Assembly (NCBI GenBank): GCA_022821775.1
Contig: JAJECY010000186.1
Span: forward strand, 1 to 39,034
DNA length: 39,034 nucleotides
Direction of reading: 5' to 3'
Source: Acidobacteriota bacterium
Lineage (GTDB): Bacteria > Acidobacteriota > Terriglobia > Versatilivoradales > Versatilivoraceae
Positions 19,548 to 28,299 of the stretch are shown one piece after another. The position numbers and the translations under genes are program-made. The notes beneath the pieces are model-generated. The model saw nothing but the letters and a program-made list of their open reading frames with translations. It was not told the origin of the DNA and made no database searches. Numbering within the stretch: position 1 is the stretch's first letter; each line of letters begins with the position of its first letter.

Positions 19548-19751
19548 ATGAGAATGCACGTCAAGCAGAGTGTCCAAGCACTTCTCGACCGTTTGCCCGA
19601 CGACTGTAGTCTGGACGATGTGCAGTACCACCTGTATGTCCTGCAGTCCATAGAGCGCGGCCACGCCGACGCCAAGGCCGGCCGGACGATATCCCACCAA
19701 GAGGTGGACCGAGAGCTTCGCAAGAAATGGTTGGTCGACAGCGCCGGGTAA
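19548..19751 (+). CDS. Small antitoxin-like protein of a type II TA module
   Basis: 67 aa, SLDDVQYHLYVLQSIERGHADAKAGRTISHQEVDRELRKKWL. Directly upstream of and overlapping a ParE/RelE-like gene. Confidence 0.75.
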   Translation: MRMHVKQSVQALLDRLPDDCSLDDVQYHLYVLQSIERGHADAKAGRTISHQEVDRELRKKWLVDSAG

Positions 19752-20038
19752 CATGGACCGAAGCGGCCCGGTCGGCGTTGGACGAAATCCTTTCATACAT
19801 CGCTCAAGAGTCGCCCCAGGGTGCGCGGTCGTTGCTGCACCAGGCACTGGAAGCCGCTGCCAGCTTGGCAGTTCTTTCCGAGCGAGGTAGAGTCGTTCCC
19901 GAGCAGGCTGATCCAAGGGTTCGTGAGGTTTTTGTAGGCCGTTATCGGTTGTTGTATGAGGTAAGGCCATCGGAAGTTCTGGTCCTCGCGTTCCTTCACG
20001 GTGCCCGAGACTTTTCAAAATGGCGTAGTGAAAGCTGA
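19727..20038 (+). CDS. ParE/RelE superfamily toxin
   Basis: RRVTWTEAARSALDEILSYIAQESPQGA...REVFVGRYRLLYEVRPSEVLVLAFLHGARDF. Overlaps the antitoxin gene by 25 nt. Confidence 0.82.
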   Translation: MVGRQRRVTWTEAARSALDEILSYIAQESPQGARSLLHQALEAAASLAVLSERGRVVPEQADPRVREVFVGRYRLLYEVRPSEVLVLAFLHGARDFSKWRSES

Positions 20039-20048
20039 TCCGGCTCAG

Positions 20049-21383
20049 ATGGTTACGTTACTGTCAGGAACAAATGACTACGTTCATTCCAAGGTGAAAC
20101 CTCTCACCCGAAGGAACTTTCTGTCCCGGTCGGCCCATGGTGCCGCAGTGGGAGTTCTGGCCCCGGTGTTGGCGACTCATCGGGCCTGGTCCGCCAACGA
20201 CCGGCTGGGGATGGCCGTCATCGGACTGCGGGGGATCGGTAACAGTCATCTGAAGCGTATCCTGGCGCGGCCCGATACGGACTGCCTGGCGGTCTGTGAC
20301 GTGGACGTGGAGTTTCAGGAGCGCGCCGCCGCCGCCGTCATGCAGGCCACCGGACGCAAGCCCAAGGTGGTGAGCGATTTTCGCCTTCTGTTGGATGACG
20401 ACGCCATCGATGCCATGGTGATCGCCACACCCCACCACTGGCACGCTCCCATAGCCGTGCGGGCGCTGCGGGCCGGCAAGGACCTCTACCTGGAGAAGCC
20501 GGCCAGCCACGTGTTCCGGGAGGGGCGTGTGCTGGCCGATACCGCCAAGAAATACGGCCGCATCGTGCAGCACGGCACCCAGATGCGCTCAAGCCCGGTG
20601 ACGGCCAGGGCGGGCGAGTTGTTGCAGGCGGGGGTGATCGGCAAGGTCAAGATGTCGAAGGCCTGGAACCTGCAGCGCCACAACCATCGCGCTCCGGTTC
20701 CGGACGGTCCGGTCCCTCCGGGGGTGGACTACGACATGTGGCTGGGCCCGGCTCCCAAGCGTCCCTTCAACCCCAATCGTTTCCACAGCTACTGGCAGTG
20801 GTACCGCGACTACGGCAACGGCGACATCGGAAACGACGGCAGCCACGACCTGGACCTGGCTCACTTCGGGCTGAACCCCAAGGGCCTTCCCGTCAGGATT
20901 ACCGCTCACGGCAGCCGCATCGATCTGAAAGGGGTGCGGGAGTACCCCGACAACATGATGGTGGCCTATCAGTATCCGGACGACAAGGTGCTGCTCTACG
21001 AGGACCGCGGCTGGACGCCTTACGGAGGCTACGGCTTTGACAGCGGCAACGCCTTCTACGGCACCGAGGGCTTCATGATCTTCTCGCGGCGCGGCTACTT
21101 TCAGGTCTACCTGGGCAAGAAGGAGGAAAAGGGGCCGGGCATGCGGGGCGGTATCGGCAAGGAAGAGCATTTTGCCAATTTCCTGGACTGCGTGCGTTCG
21201 CGCAAGCAGCCCAACGCTCCCATCGAAGTGGCCCACCTCTCCTGCGCCCTCAGCCACCTGGGCGAGGTCGCCTACCGGACCCAGCGGGTGCTTCACTTCG
21301 ATCCGGAAACCGAAACCGTTCGCAACGACCCCGAGGCCAACGCGCTGCTTACCAAGGAGTACCGGGAGCCCTGGTCGGTCTGA
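20049..21383 (+). CDS. Gfo/Idh/MocA family oxidoreductase, Tat-type signal; paralog of 17051-18361
   Basis: LTRRNFLSRSAHGAAVG signal; LEKPASHVFREGR; PFNPNRFHSYWQWYRDYGNGDIGNDGSHDLDLAHFGL nearly matches the paralog. Confidence 0.93.
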   Translation: MVTLLSGTNDYVHSKVKPLTRRNFLSRSAHGAAVGVLAPVLATHRAWSANDRLGMAVIGLRGIGNSHLKRILARPDTDCLAVCDVDVEFQERAAAAVMQATGRKPKVVSDFRLLLDDDAIDAMVIATPHHWHAPIAVRALRAGKDLYLEKPASHVFREGRVLADTAKKYGRIVQHGTQMRSSPVTARAGELLQAGVIGKVKMSKAWNLQRHNHRAPVPDGPVPPGVDYDMWLGPAPKRPFNPNRFHSYWQWYRDYGNGDIGNDGSHDLDLAHFGLNPKGLPVRITAHGSRIDLKGVREYPDNMMVAYQYPDDKVLLYEDRGWTPYGGYGFDSGNAFYGTEGFMIFSRRGYFQVYLGKKEEKGPGMRGGIGKEEHFANFLDCVRSRKQPNAPIEVAHLSCALSHLGEVAYRTQRVLHFDPETETVRNDPEANALLTKEYREPWSV

Positions 21384-21447
21384 GGACGGAGCTAGCCCAT
21401 CGGCCTGTGTCGTCCGCGGCCCCGGTGCGGCCTGGAGAGATTTGCTC

Positions 21448-22449
21448 ATGAAGCTGCTGATCTATCCCGCGGTTGAATCGGAGCGGCTCGGCAAGATCGT
21501 GGAGGCGGCTCGGCCCATGTCGGTGGTGAACACTGCCGATGAGGAAGCGGCCCTGCGGGAGATCGCCGAGGCCGATGCCTTTTTCGGGAAGCTCACGCCC
21601 CGGCTGCTGGAGACTGCGGGGCGGCTGCGCTGGGTGCAGTCTCCCACCGCCAGCCTGGAGCACTACATGTTCCCGGCGCTGGTGGACCACCCCTGCCGGC
21701 TCACCAATATGCGGGGGATCTATGCCGACGTCATTGCCGACCACGTCTTCGGCTACATCATCTGCTTCGCCCGCAATTTCCCCCTTTACCTCCGGCAGCA
21801 GCTCCGCTCTCACTGGGAAGCGGCGGGTGGGGAGGCCGAACGCTCGGGTTTTGTCCTGGGCCCCTCGAGGGTCAGCGGCATGGACCGCGCCCACCGACAT
21901 CTTCCGGATTCAACCCTGGGGATCGTCGGACTGGGTAGCATCGGCTCCGAAATCGCCCGGCGCGGCCTGGCCTTTGGCATGAGGGTGCTGGCCGTGGATC
22001 CCCAGCAACAGCAGGCTCCGGATGGGGTGGAGGCCCTGTGGAGACCGGACCGACTGCCCGACCTGCTCTCGGCCAGCGATTTCGTGGTGGTCGCGGCCCC
22101 GCACACACCCGAGACCGAGAAGCTGTTCCGCCGGCCGCTCTTTCAGCAGATGAAGCCGGAAGCCTACTTCGTCAACATCGGCCGTGGGATGATCGTGGAC
22201 TTGGCCGACCTGACCGAGGCACTGCAGGCGGGCGAAATCGCGGGCGCCGGACTGGACGTCTACGAGATTGAGCCCCTTCCCCCGGACCATCCGCTCTGGA
22301 AGATGGACAACGTGATCCTCACTCCCCACGTGGCCGCCGCTACGCCCAGAATCGCCGAACGGCACCTGGCCGTGCTACTGGACAACGTGCGCCGTTTCGC
22401 CGCTGGCAGACCCCTGCGCAACCTGGTGGATAAGGCCAAGTGGTATTAG
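21448..22449 (+). CDS. D-2-hydroxyacid dehydrogenase family protein
   Basis: ATG at 21448 (MKLLIYPAVES...). STLGIVGLGSIGSEIARRGLAFGMRVLAVDP; FVNIGRGMIVDLADLTEALQAGEIAGAGLDVYEIEPLPPDHPLWKMDNVILTPHVA. Confidence 0.93.
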   Translation: MKLLIYPAVESERLGKIVEAARPMSVVNTADEEAALREIAEADAFFGKLTPRLLETAGRLRWVQSPTASLEHYMFPALVDHPCRLTNMRGIYADVIADHVFGYIICFARNFPLYLRQQLRSHWEAAGGEAERSGFVLGPSRVSGMDRAHRHLPDSTLGIVGLGSIGSEIARRGLAFGMRVLAVDPQQQQAPDGVEALWRPDRLPDLLSASDFVVVAAPHTPETEKLFRRPLFQQMKPEAYFVNIGRGMIVDLADLTEALQAGEIAGAGLDVYEIEPLPPDHPLWKMDNVILTPHVAAATPRIAERHLAVLLDNVRRFAAGRPLRNLVDKAKWY

Positions 22450-22550
22450 GCCGCCGAGAGCAGGAATCCCTTGAGAAGCCGTGACGGGTTGGTGTTGTTT
22501 TGGAGAGGCACTATGGTCCGGGACCTGGCTCTTGGTTCGTCGCGTACGCG

Positions 22551-22612
22551 GCTGCGGCAGTGCGGGATCAGACGACCCTAGGCTCCCGCCCGGGACTACC
22601 CTGAGCCGCAGC
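22551..22612. other. Nested inverted repeat / potential stem-loop in an intergenic region
   Basis: GCTGCGGC (22551-22558) pairs with GCCGCAGC (22605-22612). Nested inside, GCGGGA (22562-22567) pairs with TCCCGC (22584-22589). Confidence 0.55.
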
Positions 22613-22787
22613 TACGCTGCTCTATAGGGATGGCCTGTAGGTGGCGTTTCCTCGGGTAACCACGTCAACCGCCTCCGGTTTCAACCCGTTTGTAGTGCCA
22701 CTTGCGGTTTTTTGTCTTTGTAACGTGTTGATAATAAACGTGCGATCAGAAACGTTGTTAAAGATGGGCTAGTATTTGAATCATCTT

Positions 22788-23051
22788 ATGCCGAACGAAA
22801 AACCGAACAGCCGAAGTCCGGCTCGCCGTGCACGGTTGTTTCGCATTGGCCGCAATCAGGCTGTTTGAATTCCGCGAGAGTTTGAATTGAACGCAGACGA
22901 AGTGTTGATTAGCAGGGAAGGCGGCAGTCTGGTGATCGAGCCTGTCCAAAAACGTCCATCACTTGCCGAGGTCTTGTCCCGTTTGAAGCCCTTGGACGAG
23001 GACTTCCCGAATATCCCGGACCCGGCTACCAAGCCCCAGGATCTCCTCTGA
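22788..23051 (+). pseudogene. vapB: VapB-type (AbrB/MazE-fold) antitoxin relic with in-frame TGA
   Basis: MPNEKPNSRSPARRARLFRIGRNQAV[TGA 22866-22868]IPREFELNADEVLISREGGSLVIEPVQKRPSLAEVLSRLKPLDEDFPNIPDPATKPQDLL*. Colinear with VapB layout, with the stop where R/K is normally expected. Confidence 0.75.
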
Positions 23052-23077
23052 CGTGCCCCACCTTCAATCAGTCCCTC

Positions 23078-24043
23078 TCACTCCATCCAGGGTTGCAGGA
23101 AGCTGGCGCTACGGCGGGCGGCTTCGGACACTGACATGATGCCCGCGAAGGCCTGGTGCACGGTGACGTAGCCCCGGTATTCGACCTCCTGCAGGCCCTG
23201 GAAGACCTCGTCGAAATCGATCCCTCCCGGTTCCCAAAGGCCGATGTGGTCCAGCCGAACCGGGCCCCGGTTCCAGGTGCGGACCGCGCCCTCTCCCTCG
23301 GGATTGAGGCGGTGGTTCTGGACGTAGACGTTGAACAGGTACGGACCCAGCTTCTTGATGGTCTCCCGGCCGTAGTCTTCTCCCGCGATCATCCAGTTGG
23401 CGGGTTCGTAGATGATCCCGAAGTTGGGCCGGTCCACCTTCTGCAGCACCTGGAGGGAGCCCTCCACCGTCTCGAACAGGCTGGCGCAGTGGGACTGGTG
23501 GGCCAGGCGGATGCCCCGCTCGGCGGCGGTGTCGGAGGCCCTTTGCGCCCAGGGGATGTCCTCTTCCTTCTTCATGCAGATCCGGATCAGGTCGGCCCCG
23601 AAGGTTTCCGCCAGGTCCAGGTAGGGCGCGATGTTGCGCAGGCCGGAGGGCCCCAGCTCGTCGTTGCGGGGCACGGCGAAGTCTCCGGTGACCATGGAGA
23701 CGGTGAGGTCGGCCTCCCCGATCTGCCGGCTCATGCGGTTCACCTGTTCACGCGGGGAATGGATGCCTGCCTGGGATGCCCGCATGCAAAGGGCCCGATA
23801 CCCATGGTCCCGGGCCAGGTCGATGAGTTGCGCCAGGTTCAGAGAGGCTTCCTCCTTGTTGGAAAAGCTCTCCGCAACCCGGGCCGACAGCGATAGTTTC
23901 ATGCGAGTCTCCTTGCCATCCGCCTGTCCGGATGGCTTCTTGCCGCCGCTCCCCCTGGAGGCGCAGCTCCAGCCTGCGCCCAGCAGCATGAGTTGGAATG
24001 AAGTCCGAAGAAAATCCCGGCGGTCGGGGGGCCTGCCATGCAT
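23078..24043 (-). CDS. Sugar phosphate isomerase/epimerase-like TIM-barrel protein, Tat/lipoprotein-like signal
   Basis: PDRRDFLRTSFQLMLLGAGWSCAS signal; HGYRALCMRASQAGIHSPREQV, GIRLAHQSHCASLFETVEGSLQVLQKVDRPNFGIIYEPANWM, GGIDFDEVFQGLQEVEYRGYVTVHQAF. Confidence 0.88.
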   Translation of the reverse strand: MHGRPPDRRDFLRTSFQLMLLGAGWSCASRGSGGKKPSGQADGKETRMKLSLSARVAESFSNKEEASLNLAQLIDLARDHGYRALCMRASQAGIHSPREQVNRMSRQIGEADLTVSMVTGDFAVPRNDELGPSGLRNIAPYLDLAETFGADLIRICMKKEEDIPWAQRASDTAAERGIRLAHQSHCASLFETVEGSLQVLQKVDRPNFGIIYEPANWMIAGEDYGRETIKKLGPYLFNVYVQNHRLNPEGEGAVRTWNRGPVRLDHIGLWEPGGIDFDEVFQGLQEVEYRGYVTVHQAFAGIMSVSEAARRSASFLQPWME

Positions 24044-24168
24044 GGTTGCCTCCTGAGTCCCTGCCTGTCTGCTGTCTCAATCACCGGAACGGGGTTGTGT
24101 CGAGAGGCAGTGCAGAGTAATATTCGCGCCAGCGTTGCCAGCCGTCAAGCCCGACCTGAAGGACACCC

Positions 24169-25833
24169 ATGCCGCCCATGACGGGATCCCGCTACTTCGC
24201 CGAGGCCATGCAGGCCTATGAGATCACCCACGTCTTTCTGGTCCCCACCATCCTGACGCCCGCCCTGGCGGAAATGGAAGACCTGAATATCGTGCGGGTC
24301 ACGGCCCACAGCGAGAAGGCGGCCGTCTACATGGCCGACGGCTACGCTCGAATCTCGGGCAGGCCCGGGGTGGCCATGGCCCAGACCATCGGCGCGGCCA
24401 ACCTGGCGGCGGGGCTGCGGGATCCCTATCTGGCCTGTGCCCCCGTCATTGCCATCAATGGTGGCAAGCTTCCCGAGAGCAAACACCGCGGCGTCTACCA
24501 GGAAGTGGATGACTTTCCCCTGTTCGAGCCCTTGAGCAAGTTCAACGCCCAGGTGGATCTGCCCCAGCGGCTGCCCGACCTGCTCCGCCAGGCCTTCCGC
24601 GAAGCCACCACCGGATGTCCGGCTCCGGTTCACCTGGAGATCGCCGGCAACTTCGGTCAGGCGATTGAGGGGGAGGCCGACCTGGACGCGGTCTTCGAGC
24701 CCCAATTCGCTCGATTTCCCGCCATCCGCCCTCGTCCGGATCCCGCCAGTTTGCGGCGGGCGGCCGATCTGTTGAGCCGAAGCCGCCGGCCGGTCTTCGT
24801 TGCCGGCGGAGGGGTCACCCTTTCCGGGGCGCAAGCCGAAGTGAGGCAGTTGGCGGAAAGGCTCTCCATCCCGGTGGCGACCTCTCTGAACGCCAAGGGG
24901 ACCCTCCCGGAAAACCACTCCCTGTCGATCGGGGTGGTGGGCTCCTATTCCCGAGCCTGCGCCAACCGGCTGGTGGCCGAGGCCGACCTGGTTTTTTTCA
25001 TCGGCAGCCGCACCGGGGGGCAGGTCACCAACAGTTGGCGCATCCCGCCCAAGGGGACCCCCGTCCTTCAACTGGACATCGAGCCCGGGGAACTGGGCCG
25101 CAACTACCCCAACCTCTGCAGCTTGTGGGGGGACGCCAAGGTCGGGCTGCAGGAGTTGAACGCGGCCCTGGCCTCGCGGCCGCCCGACTCCGGGTGGCTC
25201 TCGCGGGTGGAGCAGGTGGTGGCCGAGTGGCGTGCCGAGGTGGCTCCCCTGCGGTCTTCTCCGGCGGTGCCCATGCGCCCGGAGCGCCTCTGCAGGGAAA
25301 TCCAGTCGGCCTTGCCGGCGGACGCGATCCTGGTGTCGGATACCGGCCACTCGGGGATCTGGTCGGGAACCCATATCGAGTTGCACCATCCCGGCCAGAG
25401 CTACATCCGGGCTGCCGGATCGCTGGGCTGGGGGCTGCCGGCGGCCATCGGGGCCAAGTGCGCCGCGCCCCGGCGACCGGTGGTCTGCTTTACCGGCGAC
25501 GGCGGCTTCTATTACCACCTGTCGGAGTTGGAGACGGCCCTCCGATACGGCATCCATCCCGTGATCGTGGTGAACGACAACCGTTCTCTCAATCAGGAGA
25601 CCGAGATATTCGCCAGCGCCTACGGGGGGGTGCAGCGCCAGGGCTTGGAGATGTGGCAGTTCCGGGACCTGGACATCGCCGCCATGGCCGAGTCCCTGGG
25701 CTGCCGGGGCATCCGGGTGGAGCAGCCCGAGGGGGTCGTCCCCGCCCTGGAGGAGGCCCTGCGTGCCGACCGCCCGGTGGTGCTGGACGCGGTCACCGAC
25801 ATGGAGGCGCTGGCTCCCGATCCCTGGGGGTAA
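24169..25833 (+). CDS. Thiamine pyrophosphate-dependent enzyme (acetolactate synthase-like)
   Basis: TAHSEKAAVYMADGYARISGRPGVAMAQTIGAANLAAGL; VCFTGDGGFYYHLSELETALRYGIHPVIVVNDNRSLNQE (TPP-binding GDG...NDN motif). Confidence 0.93.
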   Translation: MPPMTGSRYFAEAMQAYEITHVFLVPTILTPALAEMEDLNIVRVTAHSEKAAVYMADGYARISGRPGVAMAQTIGAANLAAGLRDPYLACAPVIAINGGKLPESKHRGVYQEVDDFPLFEPLSKFNAQVDLPQRLPDLLRQAFREATTGCPAPVHLEIAGNFGQAIEGEADLDAVFEPQFARFPAIRPRPDPASLRRAADLLSRSRRPVFVAGGGVTLSGAQAEVRQLAERLSIPVATSLNAKGTLPENHSLSIGVVGSYSRACANRLVAEADLVFFIGSRTGGQVTNSWRIPPKGTPVLQLDIEPGELGRNYPNLCSLWGDAKVGLQELNAALASRPPDSGWLSRVEQVVAEWRAEVAPLRSSPAVPMRPERLCREIQSALPADAILVSDTGHSGIWSGTHIELHHPGQSYIRAAGSLGWGLPAAIGAKCAAPRRPVVCFTGDGGFYYHLSELETALRYGIHPVIVVNDNRSLNQETEIFASAYGGVQRQGLEMWQFRDLDIAAMAESLGCRGIRVEQPEGVVPALEEALRADRPVVLDAVTDMEALAPDPWG

Positions 25834-25846
25834 GGAGAACCGAACT

Positions 25847-26812
25847 TTGTCCACCATCAGAAACATCGCGGTGCTGGGGCTGGGAACCATGGGGCACGGC
25901 ATCGCCCAAACCTTTGCCGTGGGAGGCTGCCGAGTCAGCGGCTACGACCAGTCGGCCGAGGTGCGCGGTGCGGTCGCCAGCCGTATCGAGCACAACCTGC
26001 GGACGGCCGCCCGAGCGGGTTTCGGGGAAGAGACTGCTATTGAACCCGCGCTGGCCCGCTTCCGAGTCTGCGAAACCGAGGCCGAGGCGGTTCGGGGGGC
26101 CGAGTTGGTGGTGGAGGCAGTTGCCGAGGACCTGGAGGTCAAGTGCCGGCTGTTCAGACGGATCGAGTCCCGGGTTTCGGCCGAGACCCTCCTGGCCAGC
26201 AACACCTCCAGTTTCCCCATCTCCGAGCTTGCCCGCGATCTCACCCGTCCCCGGCGAGCCCTGATCACCCACTGGTTCAACCCGCCCCACATCGTGCCGC
26301 TGGTGGAGGTGGTGCCGGGGGAGAAAACCGGGACCGAGGCCGTCGAAGCGACCCTCGCCCTGTTGCGGCAGGTTGGAAAATCCCCGGTGCAACTGAAGAA
26401 GGAGGTTCCGGGCTTTCTGGTCAACCGCATACAGATTGCCATGCTGCGGGAGATCCTGGATCTGCTGGACCGGGGGGTGGCCGATCCCGAGGAGATCGAT
26501 CGGGCGGTGAAGAGCACCATCGGTTTTCGCCTGGCGGCTATCGGTCCGCTGGAGGTCATCGACTTCGCGGGTCTGGACGTCACTGCCAGCGTGTTCGAGA
26601 ACCTGGTGGTGGACGTCCGATCCGACCGGCAGCTTCCGGCGGCGCTGGAGCAAGCGGTCCGGTCGGGCCGATTCGGAGTCAAGAGCGGAGAGGGCATCTT
26701 CCGCTACACCCGGGAGACGGTGCAGGCGAAGGTGTCGGAGCGGGACCGCCGCTTCCTGGCTCTTTTGCAGTTGTTCCACCAGGGAGCAGAACCGCGGACA
26801 CAGAAGCGCTGA
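25847..26812 (+). CDS. 3-hydroxyacyl-CoA dehydrogenase family protein (L-gulonate dehydrogenase-like)
   Basis: TTG start with AAGGAG upstream. NIAVLGLGTMGHGIAQTFAVGG, LLASNTSSFPISELA, HWFNPPHIVPLVEVVPG, VPGFLVNRIQIAMLREILDLLDRGVADPEEIDRAVKSTIGFRL. Confidence 0.9.
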   Translation: MSTIRNIAVLGLGTMGHGIAQTFAVGGCRVSGYDQSAEVRGAVASRIEHNLRTAARAGFGEETAIEPALARFRVCETEAEAVRGAELVVEAVAEDLEVKCRLFRRIESRVSAETLLASNTSSFPISELARDLTRPRRALITHWFNPPHIVPLVEVVPGEKTGTEAVEATLALLRQVGKSPVQLKKEVPGFLVNRIQIAMLREILDLLDRGVADPEEIDRAVKSTIGFRLAAIGPLEVIDFAGLDVTASVFENLVVDVRSDRQLPAALEQAVRSGRFGVKSGEGIFRYTRETVQAKVSERDRRFLALLQLFHQGAEPRTQKR

Positions 26813-26923
26813 GGAGGGGGTGACGCCCGGCGTTGCGAGTGCCGTGCCGGGCGGTCCTTCGGGGATGGCGCGCCCCGGCGCAAAGCGCGGCAGGGGCTTC
26901 AGAAAGCAACCAACGAGCGAGCC

Positions 26924-27697
26924 ATGAAGATTCGAGAGGGAACACGGGTGCTGGTGACCGCCGGGGCCTCCGGGATCGGCCGCCGGATTGCGGCTGCCTT
27001 CCTGAGAGAGGGGGCCGGGGTGCATGTCTGCGATGTTGCCGGGGACCGGGCCGCGGATCTGCTCCAGGAGCTTCCCGGAGTGGGCTTCACCCGGGCCGAC
27101 GTGGCCGTCCCCGCCGACGTGGAGCGACTCTTTGCCGAGTTGGCGGCTCACTTGGGCGGGCTGGACGTGCTGATCAACAACGCCGGCATTGCCGGCCCCA
27201 CCGCGGCGGTGGAGCAGGTGAGCCCGAAGGACTGGAGCCGGACCCTGGACGTCAACATCACCGGCCAGTTCCTTTGCGCCCGGTTGGCGGTGCCCCTTCT
27301 GAAGGAGGCGGGAGGCGGCTCCATCATAAACCTCTCTTCAGTGGCCGGCCGGCTGGGGTACCCCATGCGAACTCCCTACGCCGCTTCCAAGTGGGCCGTG
27401 GTGGGATTCACCCAGAGCCTGGCCATGGAGGTGGGGCCTCACGGGATTCGGGTGAACGCCCTGCTGCCCGGAATGGTGGATGGGGACCGCATCCGCTCCG
27501 TCATCGCCGCCAAGGCTGCGGCCATGCAAAAACCCTATGAAGAACTGGAGGCGGAACACCTGCGCCAGGTCTCGCTTCGCAGAATGGTGAACCCCGACGA
27601 GATCGCCAACATGGCCCTCTTCCTCTGTTCGGAGGCGGGAGCCGCCATCACGGGTCAGGCCCTCAGCGTCTGCGGCAACGTGGAGCGAATGATCTGA
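26924..27697 (+). CDS. SDR family oxidoreductase
   Basis: VLVTAGASGIGRRIA, INNAGIAGP, IINLSSVAGRLGYPMRTPYAASKWAVVGFTQSLAMEVGPHGIRVNALLPG. Confidence 0.95.
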   Translation: MKIREGTRVLVTAGASGIGRRIAAAFLREGAGVHVCDVAGDRAADLLQELPGVGFTRADVAVPADVERLFAELAAHLGGLDVLINNAGIAGPTAAVEQVSPKDWSRTLDVNITGQFLCARLAVPLLKEAGGGSIINLSSVAGRLGYPMRTPYAASKWAVVGFTQSLAMEVGPHGIRVNALLPGMVDGDRIRSVIAAKAAAMQKPYEELEAEHLRQVSLRRMVNPDEIANMALFLCSEAGAAITGQALSVCGNVERMI

Positions 27698-27714
27698 GGG
27701 AACTCGGGTTTCCT

Positions 27715-28299
27715 ATGACCACCACTCGTCCCACTGACTCTGATTGGCTTCACTGGGTCCTTTTCGGACTGCTGCTGGCCTTGTGCCTGGTGGTGGGAGT
27801 GGCCCTCTTCTGGGAGGAGCCACCCGACAGCCAGGGTTATGGGCACGGGGAGCTGCGAACCATGCGGCAAGGGGGGACCGGGGAGCGGCATGCCCAGGTG
27901 CTGTGGCTGGGCGCGGCCTTCGGGGTTCTGCAACTGCTGCTTTTCGTGGCCTGCCTGGGCTTTGGCCTGCGGGGCGCCAGGGGTTCGTCCCGAGCAAAGA
28001 GAAGAGCCCTCCTGCTGGGCGGCCTCCTCTACCTGGCCGTCTTCATGGTGCTGGTCTTCACCTACCAGGACTACGTCAAGGATCCCAGCCGGCTGCTGGT
28101 GTCGCTGCCGCCGCCCACGGCCGTCATGCTGTGGGTTCTGTGGCCGTTCCCCCTCTATTTCGTGCTGGTCTACAGCGTGAAGTTCGAGGACTGGGTGTTC
28201 CGCAAGGAAGACAGCCGCCGCTTTCGCGAGCTGGTCGATAACGGGCCGGCGGGGAACTCTACCCAAACCGGCCGCGATTCGCCCGAGGAGAATGGCTGA
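27715..28299 (+). CDS. Small membrane protein (about four predicted TM segments), possible transporter accessory subunit
   Basis: Four hydrophobic segments (WVLFGLLLALCLVVGVALFW, VLWLGAAFGVLQLLLFVACLGFGL, ALLLGGLLYLAVFMVLVFTY, AVMLWVLWPFPLYFVLVYSV). Stop overlaps the next start (TGATG). Confidence 0.75.
   Translation: MTTTRPTDSDWLHWVLFGLLLALCLVVGVALFWEEPPDSQGYGHGELRTMRQGGTGERHAQVLWLGAAFGVLQLLLFVACLGFGLRGARGSSRAKRRALLLGGLLYLAVFMVLVFTYQDYVKDPSRLLVSLPPPTAVMLWVLWPFPLYFVLVYSVKFEDWVFRKEDSRRFRELVDNGPAGNSTQTGRDSPEENG

Noticed and set aside
22450-22787. tRNA or known riboswitch in the intergenic gap
   Set aside because: No T-loop (GGTTCRANYCC) or complete cloverleaf was found; only a generic stem-loop is supported.
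22866-22868. TGA as a selenocysteine codon in the VapB-like frame
   Set aside because: The position normally holds R/K in VapB, no SECIS-like hairpin was recognised, and simple nonsense mutation is more likely.
24145-25902. 585-aa minus-strand ORF
   Set aside because: Antisense to the TPP enzyme, with biased composition and no domain.
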